A stretch of 64,000 nt of DNA from positions 744,001 to 808,000 of the forward strand of contig NZ_SNXE01000001.1 in the NCBI RefSeq assembly GCF_004362405.1. Reading direction: 5' to 3'. A program made the translations under genes and the position numbers. Below the pieces are notes generated by a model. The model was not told where the DNA came from. It searched no databases and was given only the letters and a program-made list of their open reading frames with translations. The stretch is from Roseateles asaccharophilus (GTDB taxonomy: Bacteria; Pseudomonadota; Gammaproteobacteria; Burkholderiales; Burkholderiaceae_C). Shown in pieces: positions 8,005-16,518 of this stretch (the first letter of the stretch is position 1; every line of letters starts with the position of its first letter).

Positions 8005-8676
8005 ATGTCCGCCTCGCCCTCGAAACCTTCACGCGCCCGCAGCGCTGCGCCGCGAGACGCCTACCACCACGGCGCGCTGCGCGAAGCCCTGCTTGAGGCG
8101 GCCGAGGGCCTGCTGGCCGAGCGCGGCCTGGAGGGCTTTTCGCTGCGCGAGGTAGCACGCCGCTCGGGCGTGTCCCCGGCCGCACCGGCCCATCACTTCG
8201 GCGATGCGCATGGCCTGCTGACCGCGGTGGCGATCCAGGCTTTTGACGGACTGCGCGAGGCGCTGGAGGCCGGCAATGCGCGCGGCGGCGACGACCCGAT
8301 CGCGCGGCTGCGCGAGCAGGGCCTGGGCTACGTGGGTTTTGCCCTGCGCCACCCGGGTCGTTTCGGGCTGATGTTCCGCTGCGAGGACAACCACGACGCG
8401 CAGCTGCGGCAGAGCGGCCGGGCGGCCTATGGCGTGCTGGAGGACGGCATGCGGGCGCTGTACCGGCTGCCGCCGCAGGCGCCGCTGTCCGCGACGCAGC
8501 TGCAGGGCCTGCTGGCCGTTTGGTCCGTGGTTCACGGCTTTGCCCACCTGCAGCTGGCTCATCAGCTGGACGATGCGCTGCAGGGCGCGCCGCGCGAGTC
8601 GGTGTTGCGCGATACCCTGGCACCGCTGCTGGAGCAGCAGCTGCGAGGCCTGGCCGCCGATCTGCCGCAGGGCTAA
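8005..8676 (+). CDS. TetR/AcrR-family transcriptional regulator
   Basis: A 223-residue one-component regulator. The N-terminal helix-turn-helix is clear (REALLEAAEGLLAERGLEGFSLREVARRSGVSPAAPAHHFGD, about 23-65), followed by an all-helical ligand domain with no recognisable ligand motif (TetR_C-like LGYVGFALRHPGRFGLMFRC). It is divergent from the ABA4-like/membrane-protein bicistron, with dyads in the shared region, so a local repressor role is the simplest reading. The ATG at 8005 fits; a short Ser/Ala/Arg-rich tail precedes the domain. Confidence 0.9.
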   Translation: MSASPSKPSRARSAAPRDAYHHGALREALLEAAEGLLAERGLEGFSLREVARRSGVSPAAPAHHFGDAHGLLTAVAIQAFDGLREALEAGNARGGDDPIARLREQGLGYVGFALRHPGRFGLMFRCEDNHDAQLRQSGRAAYGVLEDGMRALYRLPPQAPLSATQLQGLLAVWSVVHGFAHLQLAHQLDDALQGAPRESVLRDTLAPLLEQQLRGLAADLPQG

Positions 8677-8709
8677 AGTGAGGGCCCCAGCCCTTGTTCC
8701 GGCCCCGCC

Positions 8710-9786
8710 ATGCTCATCTTCCGCCAGCTCTTCGACCCCACCTCATCCACCTACACCTATCTGCTGGGATCGGCGGGCGAGGCCCTGCTGATCGACCCGG
8801 TCTACGAGCAGGAGCGGCGCGATCTGGCCCTCTTGCGCGAGCTGGGCCTGCGCCTGGTGGCCACGCTGGACACGCATGTGCATGCCGATCATGTGACGGC
8901 GGCCTGGCGCCTGAAGCAGCGCAGCGGCAGCGCCATCCTGCTCTCGGCGGCGGCCGGTGCCGAGAACGCCGACCGCCTGCTGCGCCAGGGCGACAAGGTG
9001 TCGTTCGGCGGGCGCTACCTGGAAGTGCGGGCCACGCCGGGCCACACCAATGGCTGCCTGAGCTATGTGCTGGATGACCACAGCATGGCCTTCACCGGCG
9101 ACGCCCTGCTGATCCGCGGCTGTGGCCGCACCGACTTCCAGCAGGGCAGCGCGGCCCAGCTCTACCGCTCGGTGCGGGAGCAGATCCTGAGCCTGCCGCC
9201 GGCCTGCCTGCTCTACCCGGGTCATGACTACCGCGGCCTCACCGTCACCAGCGTGGCCGAGGAGCTGCGCTACAACCCGCGCCTGGGCGGCGATGCCAGC
9301 GAGGCCGACTTCAGCGGCTATATGAATCATCTGGGCCTGCCCCATCCCAAGCAGATGGCCATCGCCGTGCCGGCCAATCTGCGCTGCGGCCGACCCGAGC
9401 AGGAGCAGGCCGTGCCCGGCGAGCCCGACTGGGCGCCGCTGGAGCTGAGCTTTGGCGGCATCTGGGAGATCAGCCCCGCCACCCTGGCCGAGCGCCTGTC
9501 TCCCGCGGCCGGTCTGCAGCTGCTGGATGTGCGCGAGCCCGAGGAGTTCGAGGACGCCCTGGGTCATCTGCCCGGCGCGCGCCTGTTGCCCCTGGGTGAG
9601 CTCGGTGCGCGCATCGTTGAGCTGGACGCCAGCCGCCCCATCGTCACCATCTGCCGCTCCGGCGCCCGCTCGGCCCAGGCCACGGTGCTCTTGCGCAAGG
9701 CCGGCCTGGAGCGCGTGGCCAATCTGCGCGGCGGCATGCTGCGCTGGCGGGCGGAAGGGCTGCCTGTGGAGGGCGGGCGCGACTGA
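8710..9786 (+). CDS. Persulfide dioxygenase-rhodanese fusion (ETHE1/PRF type)
   Basis: A 358-residue fusion. The N-terminal metallo-beta-lactamase fold domain has the ETHE1 iron-site signature HVHADH (H56, H58, D60, H61), TPGHTNG (H112), [17 protein letters not shown] (D131) and YPGHDY (H172). The C-terminal rhodanese domain (about 255-358) has the catalytic loop CRSGARS with Cys315. ETHE1 domains oxidise glutathione persulfide to sulfite; the rhodanese domain moves sulfane sulfur between GSH/persulfide and thiosulfate. The architecture matches the PRF protein described from Burkholderia. It stands alone between tetR and the HD-GYP gene, with 33 bp before it and no obvious sulfur-responsive regulator nearby. 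Confidence 0.92.
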   Translation: MLIFRQLFDPTSSTYTYLLGSAGEALLIDPVYEQERRDLALLRELGLRLVATLDTHVHADHVTAAWRLKQRSGSAILLSAAAGAENADRLLRQGDKVSFGGRYLEVRATPGHTNGCLSYVLDDHSMAFTGDALLIRGCGRTDFQQGSAAQLYRSVREQILSLPPACLLYPGHDYRGLTVTSVAEELRYNPRLGGDASEADFSGYMNHLGLPHPKQMAIAVPANLRCGRPEQEQAVPGEPDWAPLELSFGGIWEISPATLAERLSPAAGLQLLDVREPEEFEDALGHLPGARLLPLGELGARIVELDASRPIVTICRSGARSAQATVLLRKAGLERVANLRGGMLRWRAEGLPVEGGRD

Positions 9787-9871
9787 GCGGCTCCGATCCG
9801 GCTGCACCGAGCTGCTGCGGGCGAATAGCAGCTCTGGCGGTGTGCCAAGGGAGGGATGGGCAGCCTTTTTG

Positions 9872-9898
9872 TCAAGTTGGCGTCCGCGTATCCGATGT
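9872..9898 (+). promoter_or_regulatory. Sigma-28 (FliA)-like promoter
   Basis: TCAAGTTG (9872-9879), an 11-bp spacer, then TCCGATGT (9891-9898), against the flagellar sigma-28 consensus TAAAGTTT-N11-GCCGATAA. Spacing is exact and 11 of 16 positions agree. Transcription would start near 9905 and give a leader of about 60 nt for the HD-GYP gene. This would place the gene in the late flagellar/chemotaxis regulon. Confidence 0.6.
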
Positions 9899-9965
9899 AG
9901 AGTGAGAAGCACTCCAGACCCGCAACACAGCGGGCGCCCATCCCCTTCCCGCTCCTGCGCCTGTC

Positions 9966-11105
9966 ATGCGTGTCTGTTCGCTTGCCTCTGTCAAGAATCG
10001 CATCGTGCTGGGCGAACCGCTGCCTTTCAGCGTGCGCGATGCCGGCCGAATGCTCCTGCTCGCAAGAGGGCAGGTGATCGCCGATGACGCACAGCTGGAC
10101 GAGCTGTTCCAGCGTGGCGCTTTGGTGGAGGTGGAGGAACTGGCGCGTGCCATGCAGCAGCCGGTGCGCAGCAAGCGGCGGACGCAGCGCTCGGCGGCCG
10201 AATTGCCCGCCGCCTGGGAGCAGGCCGGCGGGGATGTGCGACGCGCCTTGGGGACACGGCCGGATCAGCTGGCTGCGGCGGTACGCAGCAGCACCGATCT
10301 GCTGATGTCCCTGATCGACAGCTCTCCCAATGTGGCGCTTGCGCAGGTGGTGCGGCAGCCCGATGGCGGCGGCGGGCACTATGGGGTGGATCACTCCATT
10401 CACGCGGCCACGGCCTGCCACGCGGCGGCGCGCTATCTGGGCTGGGATGTGGCGGCTCAGCGCCGTGCTTTTCAGGCGGCACTGACCATGAACCTGGGCA
10501 TGCTGGATCTGCAAGCCAAGCTGGCCACCCAGGTGTCGCCGCTCACGGCCTTGCAGCGCGAACAGATCCACCAGCATCCCATACGCAGCGCCGAGATGCT
10601 GGCCGAGGCCGGGATCGAAGACGCTGATTGGCTGGAGGCGGTGATCCAGCACCATGAGGTGCCGGGTGGGGCGGGCTATCCGCGCAAGCTCAGCGATGTG
10701 GGCGAGCTGGCTGAAATCTTGCGCTATGCCGATGTCTACACCGCACGCCTGAGCGCGCGTGCCAACCGCCCTGCCATGAGCGCTCAGCAGGCGGGGCGGG
10801 AGCTGCACCAGATGGCCGAGACCAGCCCGCTGGCGGCGGCGGTGATCAAGGCCTTTGGCATCTTCCCGCCGGGCAGCGTGGTGCGCCTGGCCTCGGGCGA
10901 GCTGGGTCTGGTGGTGGGCGTGGGGGACAAGGCCCACCAGCCGCGTGTGGCCGCCCTGACCAATGCGGCCGGCGAGCCGCGCCTGAGCCCGCAGCTGCGC
11001 GACAGCGCGCGCGATGACTACGCCATCGTGGCCCTGCTGCCGGCGCAGGCCCTGCCCATGCGCTTGTCTGAAGAGCAGGTCGCGGCGCTGGTGGGCAGCC
11101 CCTGA
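9966..11105 (+). CDS. Degenerate HD-GYP domain protein
   Basis: A 379-residue protein with an N-terminal segment (about 1-60) like that preceding HD-GYP domains in c-di-GMP phosphodiesterases, then an HD-GYP-type helical domain (about 110-300). The first His is present (H143 in VDHSIHAA), as are HHE (229-231), GYP (237-239) and YADVY. The central HD dyad, normally in HDIGK, reads MN (175-176, TMNLGML). Loss of these metal ligands predicts loss or strong reduction of c-di-GMP hydrolysis, so it may act as a c-di-GMP-binding or structural protein. A sigma-28-like promoter precedes it and a chemoreceptor gene follows convergently 32 bp away. It has no receiver domain or signal peptide. Confidence 0.82.
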   Translation: MRVCSLASVKNRIVLGEPLPFSVRDAGRMLLLARGQVIADDAQLDELFQRGALVEVEELARAMQQPVRSKRRTQRSAAELPAAWEQAGGDVRRALGTRPDQLAAAVRSSTDLLMSLIDSSPNVALAQVVRQPDGGGGHYGVDHSIHAATACHAAARYLGWDVAAQRRAFQAALTMNLGMLDLQAKLATQVSPLTALQREQIHQHPIRSAEMLAEAGIEDADWLEAVIQHHEVPGGAGYPRKLSDVGELAEILRYADVYTARLSARANRPAMSAQQAGRELHQMAETSPLAAAVIKAFGIFPPGSVVRLASGELGLVVGVGDKAHQPRVAALTNAAGEPRLSPQLRDSARDDYAIVALLPAQALPMRLSEEQVAALVGSP

Positions 11106-11137
11106 GGGCCGCCCGACCGCGCCCCTCACTCACCGCC

Positions 11138-12709
11138 TCAACCCAGCTTGAAGGTCGAGACGGCCTCGGCCAGGCGCTGCGCCTGATCCCGCATGGACTG
11201 TGCGGCCGCGGCCGACTGCTCCACCAGGGCGGCGTTCTGCTGGGTCATCTGGTCCAGCTGGGTCACGGCCTGATTGACCTGCTGGATGCCGTCGCGCTGC
11301 TCGCTGGAGGCCGCGGCGATCTCGCCGATCAGGTCGGAGACCCGGCGCACGCTGGCCACGATGTCCTGCATGGCCTGGCCGGTCTGCTCCACCAGGGTGG
11401 CACCCTGCTCCACATTGCCCACCGAGGTGCCTATCAGGCTCTTGATCTCCTTGGCCGCCTCGGCGCTGCGCTGGGCCAGACTGCGCACCTCGCCAGCCAC
11501 CACGGCAAAGCCACGGCCCTGCTCGCCGGCACGCGCCGCTTCCACGGCGGCGTTCAGCGCCAGGATATTGGTCTGGAAGGCAATGCCGTCGATCACGCCG
11601 ATGATGTCGGCGATCTTGCGCGAGCTCTGGGTGATGCTGTCCATGCTCCGCACCACCTGCTCCACCACCTCGCCGCCGCGCTGCGCGGCCTCGGCGGCCG
11701 AAACGGCCAGCTGGTTGGCCTGGCGCGCGGTATCGGCCGACTGGGCGATGGTGCCGCTCATCTGCTCCATGGAGCTGGCCGTCTGCTGCAGATTGGAGGC
11801 GGTCTGCTCGGTGCGTGCCGACAGGTCGTGATTGCCTTGGGCAATCTCGCCGGCGGCCGTGCTGATGGAGTCGGTGGCGCCGCGCACCTGGCCCACGGTC
11901 TGGCGCAGCGAGTCCACCATGGCCTGCAGCCGACCCATCAGGCTGGGATCCTGGGGGTCGGCAATGCGCAGATTCAGATCGCCCTGGGCCACGGCCTGCA
12001 TGGCTGCGATGGCCTGGGCGGGCTCACCGCCCAGCTGGCGCAGCACGCCGCGCATGATGGCCAGGCCAATCAGCCCGACGGCAACAAGCGCGATCATGCC
12101 CACGGCCAGTTCGTTCAGCACGGCACGCCAGACCTCGGCCTTCACATCGTCCATATAGAGTCCCGACCCCACCATCCAGTTCCAGCCCTCAACCTGGATC
12201 ACGTACTGCAGCTTGGGCAGGGCCTCGGTGCCGCCCGGGCGGGGGAAATGGGTGTCCACGAAGGCGCGGCCGCTGGCGCCGCTGCTGCGCAGGCCGGCCG
12301 CCATGTCCTTCAGGGTGTAGCGCCCCTGAGCGTCCTTGATCGTGTCGGCCATGTTCTTGCCGGCCCATTCGGGCTTGACCGGGTGGGCGACGCTCACGCC
12401 CTCTAGGGTCCAGGCATAGAAGTACTCGGCCCGGCTGTCCTTGCCGCCGAAGCGCGCGCCCAGCACCGCCTCGCGCGCCGCGGCCTGGGCGGCGTCCTGT
12501 GCCAGCTTGCCGTCCACGGCGAGCTTGCGGTAGTGCATCACGGTGTTGTGTACCGACTCGACGGCAGCCTTCAACACTTCGCGCCGCTGCTCCATCACGG
12601 ACTGATAGGACTTGATGGCGCCGTAGGCCACGATCGCCAGAATGCCGATGACGGCACTCGCAATCAAAAGGCCGATACGACGCCGGAAGCTCCAAGCGTT
12701 CCCGTTCAT
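11138..12709 (-). CDS. Methyl-accepting chemotaxis protein with single-Cache periplasmic sensor
   Basis: A 523-residue chemoreceptor. TM1 ([21 protein letters not shown]) is followed by a periplasmic sCache_2 sensor (about 35-190, ending [15 protein letters not shown]), TM2 ([19 protein letters not shown]), a HAMP region and a cytoplasmic signalling domain whose hairpin tip reads [20 protein letters not shown]. sCache_2 receptors usually sense small organic acids or related metabolites. It ends in STFKLG without a CheR-tethering pentapeptide. The start is preceded by GGAGA at a good distance. The upstream non-coding stretch is shared with the riboswitch-controlled receptor gene on the other strand. 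Confidence 0.93.
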   Translation of the reverse strand: MNGNAWSFRRRIGLLIASAVIGILAIVAYGAIKSYQSVMEQRREVLKAAVESVHNTVMHYRKLAVDGKLAQDAAQAAAREAVLGARFGGKDSRAEYFYAWTLEGVSVAHPVKPEWAGKNMADTIKDAQGRYTLKDMAAGLRSSGASGRAFVDTHFPRPGGTEALPKLQYVIQVEGWNWMVGSGLYMDDVKAEVWRAVLNELAVGMIALVAVGLIGLAIMRGVLRQLGGEPAQAIAAMQAVAQGDLNLRIADPQDPSLMGRLQAMVDSLRQTVGQVRGATDSISTAAGEIAQGNHDLSARTEQTASNLQQTASSMEQMSGTIAQSADTARQANQLAVSAAEAAQRGGEVVEQVVRSMDSITQSSRKIADIIGVIDGIAFQTNILALNAAVEAARAGEQGRGFAVVAGEVRSLAQRSAEAAKEIKSLIGTSVGNVEQGATLVEQTGQAMQDIVASVRRVSDLIGEIAAASSEQRDGIQQVNQAVTQLDQMTQQNAALVEQSAAAAQSMRDQAQRLAEAVSTFKLG

Positions 12710-12964
12710 GAGGTGTCTCCTTGGCTGGCGGGCCCTGCCGGCCCCTGGCTCATTTGTCTTGTTTCCGCTCTCGGTTATATGCCGCTTTGCGCACTTTGCC
12801 GAGGGCTCTGCGGTGTTTGGGCCACAGTGCCCGACGAGGCCCCTTCTTCTTCAGACACGGTGGCGCAGTCATCGCGTGGAGCAATTCACGACCCAGGCCG
12901 CTCATGGGAGGGTGTCAGGTCGATGGCCCCGGTGTTTCGATCTGTATCAATGACAATCCGGGCC
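12710..12964. other. Divergent intergenic region between two chemoreceptor genes
   Basis: These 255 bases lie between the Cache chemoreceptor start and the c-di-GMP riboswitch. Short open frames exist on both strands, but none has a credible ribosome-binding site, family motif or codon bias. The region must hold the divergent promoters. I found no convincing sigma-28 or sigma-70 match; TATAAC read on the minus strand (12775-12780) and GACAAT on the plus strand (12952-12957) are the best -10-like words, both without good -35 partners. Confidence 0.5.
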
Positions 12965-13062
12965 CACACGATTACGGCACACCCGCTTGAAAGACGGGGT
13001 CGCAAAGCCTCCGGTCTACCGCTCTCCCCTGCAGGCGAGCCACGATAGCGGGGTTGCCGGCC
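12965..13062 (+). ncRNA. Cyclic-di-GMP-I (GEMM-I) riboswitch aptamer
   Basis: The plus strand shows the conserved GEMM-I landmarks in order and spacing: GGCACACC (12976-12983), a stem capped by a GAAA tetraloop (12989-12992), GTCGCAAAGCCTCCGG (12999-13014) and, after a variable arm, TAGCGGGGTTGCCGG (13046-13060). These match the Vibrio Vc2 aptamer core (GGCA-ACC, GAAA, GACGCAAAGCCTCCGG, TAGCGGGGTTACCG), including the strands that hold the ligand-contacting G and C. The riboswitch would sense intracellular c-di-GMP and control the PAS-domain chemoreceptor downstream. The aptamer boundaries are approximate. Confidence 0.88.
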
Positions 13063-13162
13063 GCTATGGCCGTCATCAGCTCATGCGGCCCGGCAGATCT
13101 TGGTCTGCGTGCTCTGGCTTGCGGGTGCCCCGTCTTCATCGAGCCCCTGACTCATCCCGCCT

Positions 13163-13194
13163 GGCGCAGACTGCGCCGGCAGGACAGGCCTGCC
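13163..13194 (+). promoter_or_regulatory. Tandem hairpins, likely riboswitch expression platform
   Basis: Two back-to-back inverted repeats lie between the c-di-GMP aptamer and the receptor ATG at 13211: GGCGCA/TGCGCC (13163-13177) and GGCAGG/CCTGCC (13178-13194). Neither has a T-run, so they are not simple terminators. The 16 bases before the ATG contain no Shine-Dalgarno sequence. Translation-level or Rho-linked control is the likeliest mechanism, but the alternative pairing with the aptamer was not worked out. Confidence 0.45.
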
Positions 13195-13210
13195 ATTGCT
13201 GATCCATTTC

Positions 13211-14752
13211 ATGACCACGAAGTCGCCCGTTACGCAACGCGAGTACCCGCTGCCCGATGACTGCACCCTGATGTCGACCACCGACACCCGCAGCCATGTG
13301 AGCTATGCCAATGACGCCTTTGTCGCTGCCAGCGGTTTCAGCCGCGAGGAGCTCAGGGGCCAGCCCCACAATCTGGTGCGTCACCCCGATATGCCGGCCG
13401 AGGCATTTGCCGATATGTGGGCCACCATCAAGGGCGGCGAGCCCTGGACGGCCCTGGTGAAGAACCGGCGCAAGAACGGCGATCACTACTGGGTACGCGC
13501 CAATGCGGTGCCGGTGGTGCGTGACGGGCGCCACACGGGCTATATGTCGGTGCGTACCAAGCCCTCGCGGGAGGAGGTGGATGCGGCCGAGGCCCTGTAC
13601 CGCGAGATGCGCGAGGGGCGGGCCGGCGACGTGCGGCTGCACAAGGGCGTGCTGCTGAACCGGGGCTGGAAGGCGCTGTTCACCCTGGGCAAGACCTTGT
13701 CGGTGCGCGGCCGCATACGCCTGAACATGCTGGGGCTGTGGCTGGGCTTGAGCCTGGCCGGCGGGCTGATCGGCGGCCCCGCCCAGCTGGCGACCTGGGC
13801 GGGCGTGGGTGCGCTGGCGGCCGTGGTGATGTCGCTGCTGCTGGAGCGTCAGCTGGCGCGGCCCCTGGAGCTGCTGCGCGCGCAGGCCCTGGCCGTGGCC
13901 AGCGGCGCCAGCCGTGAGGTGCTGCGCCTGGACCGCGTGGATGAGATCGGCATGACCCTGCGCAGCCTGGGTCAGCTGGGCCTGATGTTCCGCTGGCTGG
14001 TGGACGATGTGAGCCAGCAGGTGCAGACGGTGCAGACCGCGGCCACCGAGATTTCGGTGGGCAATCAGGACCTCAGCGTGCGCACCGAGCAGTCGGCCGC
14101 CAGCGTGGAGGAGACGGCGGCGTCCATGGAGCAGCTGGGGGCCACGGTTCGCAACAATGCCGACACGGCGGCCCAGGCGACCCAGATCTCCGGGGTGTCG
14201 CGCGAGTCGGCGGCCCAGGGTGGCCGCGTGGTGGCCCAGGTGGTGGCGACCATGGGCGAGATCTCGGTGGGCTCCCGCAAGATGGCCGACATCATTGGCG
14301 TGATCGACGACATCGCCTTCCAGACCAATATCCTGGCGCTCAATGCGGCGGTGGAAGCGGCGCGTGCCGGCGAGCAGGGGCGCGGCTTTGCCGTGGTGGC
14401 CAGCGAGGTCCGCATGCTGGCCCAGCGCTGCGCCGAGGCGGCGCGTGAGGTCAAGGTGCTGATCGGCAGCAGCGTGGAGCGTGTGGAGGCCGGCACGGCC
14501 CTGGCCGACGAGGCCGGCAAGTCCATGGAAAGCATCGTGGCCCAGGTGCGGCGTGTCTCGGACCTGATCGGCGAGATCAGCGCGGCCACCCGCGAGCAGT
14601 CCCAGGGCATAGTCCAGGTGGGCACGGCCATGGGGCATCTGGACCAGGTGACCCAGCAGAACGCGGCCCTGGTGGAGCAGAGCGCCGCGGCCTCGCAGAG
14701 CCTGCGCCAGCAGGCCGAGCTGCTGGCCGATGCCATCGGCGTGTTCCGCTGA
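13211..14752 (+). CDS. Aer-like PAS-domain methyl-accepting chemotaxis protein
   Basis: A 513-residue receptor. The N terminus is an Aer-type PAS domain ([22 protein letters not shown] start; [45 protein letters not shown], about 1-115), a fold that binds FAD in Aer and reports redox/oxygen. A hydrophobic hairpin follows (about 175-215), with no periplasmic domain, then HAMP-like and methyl-accepting regions and the conserved tip [20 protein letters not shown]. It ends at an Ile-Gly-Val-Phe-Arg tail without a CheR pentapeptide. The ATG at 13211 matches the usual Aer-type N terminus; a TTG at 13196 is an unlikely alternative. Expression should depend on the upstream c-di-GMP riboswitch. Confidence 0.93.
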   Translation: MTTKSPVTQREYPLPDDCTLMSTTDTRSHVSYANDAFVAASGFSREELRGQPHNLVRHPDMPAEAFADMWATIKGGEPWTALVKNRRKNGDHYWVRANAVPVVRDGRHTGYMSVRTKPSREEVDAAEALYREMREGRAGDVRLHKGVLLNRGWKALFTLGKTLSVRGRIRLNMLGLWLGLSLAGGLIGGPAQLATWAGVGALAAVVMSLLLERQLARPLELLRAQALAVASGASREVLRLDRVDEIGMTLRSLGQLGLMFRWLVDDVSQQVQTVQTAATEISVGNQDLSVRTEQSAASVEETAASMEQLGATVRNNADTAAQATQISGVSRESAAQGGRVVAQVVATMGEISVGSRKMADIIGVIDDIAFQTNILALNAAVEAARAGEQGRGFAVVASEVRMLAQRCAEAAREVKVLIGSSVERVEAGTALADEAGKSMESIVAQVRRVSDLIGEISAATREQSQGIVQVGTAMGHLDQVTQQNAALVEQSAAASQSLRQQAELLADAIGVFR

Positions 14753-14799
14753 GTTACCGGCGCGCGGCGCCTCGCGGGCTGGCCCTGGGTCAGAATGGC

Positions 14800-14824
14800 G
14801 GCTGTTCACACGCGGTGAACAGCC
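14800..14824 (+). promoter_or_regulatory. Perfect 10-bp stem-loop upstream of gpmI
   Basis: GGCTGTTCAC (14800-14809) and GTGAACAGCC (14815-14824) form a perfect 10-bp inverted repeat with a 5-base loop, 23 bp before the gpmI ATG. No T-run follows, so it is not a standard terminator for the preceding receptor gene. It could be a 5'-UTR stem stabilising the gpmI message or an operator. A CAGAAT -10-like word lies at 14791-14796, which would place the stem at the very 5' end of the mRNA. Confidence 0.5.
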
Positions 14825-14847
14825 AGCTCATTTCCCAGGCACATCCC

Positions 14848-16503
14848 ATGCTGCAAACCCTTCAAGCCCTTTCCGAGACCCGCGCCGCCATCGGCCCCGT
14901 CGTGCTCATCGTGATGGACGGCTACGGCCTGTCCAAGACCGGCGCGGGCAGCGCCATTGCCGCCGCCAACAAGCCCACGCTGGACCGCCTGTTCGCCGAG
15001 TACCCGCATGTGCAGCTGCGCGCCCATGGTCGGGCGGTGGGCATGCCCTCGGACGATGACATGGGCAATTCCGAGGTGGGGCACAACGCCCTGGGCGCCG
15101 GCCAGGTCTATGCCCAGGGCGCGGCCCTGGTGGCCAATTCCATTGCCTCGGGCGAGCTCTGGCAGGGGCAGGCCTGGCAGGAGATCGTGGCCTTTGCCAA
15201 GGCCGGCACGGGGCGCATCCACTTCATGGGCCTGCTGTCTGATGGCAATGTGCACAGCCATATCGACCACCTCAAGGCCATGGTGCTGCGCGCCAAGCAG
15301 GAGGGCATCCGGTCGGTGCGCGTGCACGCCCTGATCGACGGCCGCGATGTGCCCGAGACCAGCGCCCTGGACTATGTCCTGCCCTTCGAGGCCCTGCTGG
15401 CCGAGCTGAGCACGGACGGCTTTGACGCCCGCATCGCCTCGGGCGGCGGCCGCCAGACCATCACCATGGACCGCTATGACGCCAACTGGCCCATGGTGGA
15501 GCGCGGCTGGAAGACCCATGTGCTGGGCCAGGGCCAGCAGTTCGCCTCGGCCGCGGCGGCCATCGAGGGCTTGCGCGCCCAGCACCCTGGCGTGATCGAC
15601 CAGGACCTGCCCGAGTTCGTGATTGCCGAGAACGGCCGCCCCGTGGGCACCATCGAGGATGGCGACGCGGTGGTGCTCTTCAACTTCCGCGGCGACCGCG
15701 CGCTGGAGATCACCCGTGCCTTCGAGGAAGGCGCCGGCTTCGACAAGTTCGAGCGTCGGCGCTGCCCCAAGGTGGCCTTTGCCGGCATGCTGCAGTACGA
15801 CGGCGATCTGAAGCTGCCGGCCCGCTTTCTGGTCGCGCCGCCCGCCATCAAGAACACCTCGGGCGAGTGGTTCAGCAAGATGGGCATCAGCCAGTTCGCC
15901 TGTTCCGAGACCCAGAAGTTCGGCCATGTGACCTATTTCTGGAACGGCAACCGCTCGGGCAAGTTCGAGGGCGAGACCTATCTGGAGGTGCCCAGCGATG
16001 TGGTGCCCTTCGAGCAGCGCCCCTGGATGAAGGCCGCCGAGATTGCCGACGCCATGATCGAGGCCCTGCAGAGCGGTCGCCACAAGCTGCTGCGCTGCAA
16101 TTTCGCCAATGGCGATATGGTGGGCCACACCGGCAACTTCCGCGCCGCCACCATGGCGGTGGAGGCGGTGGACCTGGCCCTGGGCCGCCTGCTCAAGGCC
16201 GTGGATGCCGCCGGCGGCGTGGCCCTGATCACGGCCGACCACGGCAATGCCGACGAGATGTTCGAGCTGGACAAGAAGACCGGCCAGCCCGCGCTGAACA
16301 AGGACGGCAGCCCCAAGGCCAAGACCGCCCACACGCTCAACCCGGTGCCCCTGATCCTGTACCAGAACATCCCGGGCCTGAAGCTGGGCCTGAAGCAGAC
16401 GCCCGAGGCCGGCCTGTCCAATGTGGCGGCCACCACGGCCCATCTGCTGGGCTATGAAAAGCACCCGGACTGGGACGAGAGCCTGCTGACTTTGAAGGGT
16501 TGA
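14848..16503 (+). CDS. gpmI: 2,3-bisphosphoglycerate-independent phosphoglycerate mutase
   Basis: A 551-residue iPGM, an alkaline-phosphatase-fold enzyme interconverting 3- and 2-phosphoglycerate in glycolysis/gluconeogenesis with Mn2+. Visible motifs are VLIVMDGYGL at the N terminus (metal Asp), the phosphoserine nucleophile loop DDMGNSEVGHNALGAG (Ser at about 75), LIDGRDVPETSA, FNFRGDRALEITRAF, NGDMVGHTGNF and TADHGNADEM. The family usually has about 510-550 residues. I chose the ATG at 14848; an upstream GTG (14815) lies inside the stem-loop and is less likely. It is convergent with the pirin gene, 15 bp apart. Confidence 0.94.
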   Translation: MLQTLQALSETRAAIGPVVLIVMDGYGLSKTGAGSAIAAANKPTLDRLFAEYPHVQLRAHGRAVGMPSDDDMGNSEVGHNALGAGQVYAQGAALVANSIASGELWQGQAWQEIVAFAKAGTGRIHFMGLLSDGNVHSHIDHLKAMVLRAKQEGIRSVRVHALIDGRDVPETSALDYVLPFEALLAELSTDGFDARIASGGGRQTITMDRYDANWPMVERGWKTHVLGQGQQFASAAAAIEGLRAQHPGVIDQDLPEFVIAENGRPVGTIEDGDAVVLFNFRGDRALEITRAFEEGAGFDKFERRRCPKVAFAGMLQYDGDLKLPARFLVAPPAIKNTSGEWFSKMGISQFACSETQKFGHVTYFWNGNRSGKFEGETYLEVPSDVVPFEQRPWMKAAEIADAMIEALQSGRHKLLRCNFANGDMVGHTGNFRAATMAVEAVDLALGRLLKAVDAAGGVALITADHGNADEMFELDKKTGQPALNKDGSPKAKTAHTLNPVPLILYQNIPGLKLGLKQTPEAGLSNVAATTAHLLGYEKHPDWDESLLTLKG

Positions 16504-16518
16504 GGGCCGCAGCAGACC

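Noticed and set aside
12710-12964. Sigma-28 promoter for either chemoreceptor gene
   Set aside because: The closest matches have wrong spacing (11 rather than 14 bases between AAAG and the -10) or only four of eight -10 positions.
13054-13260. Short open frames between the riboswitch and the PAS receptor
   Set aside because: They overlap the conserved aptamer and hairpins, lack a ribosome-binding site and have no recognisable product.
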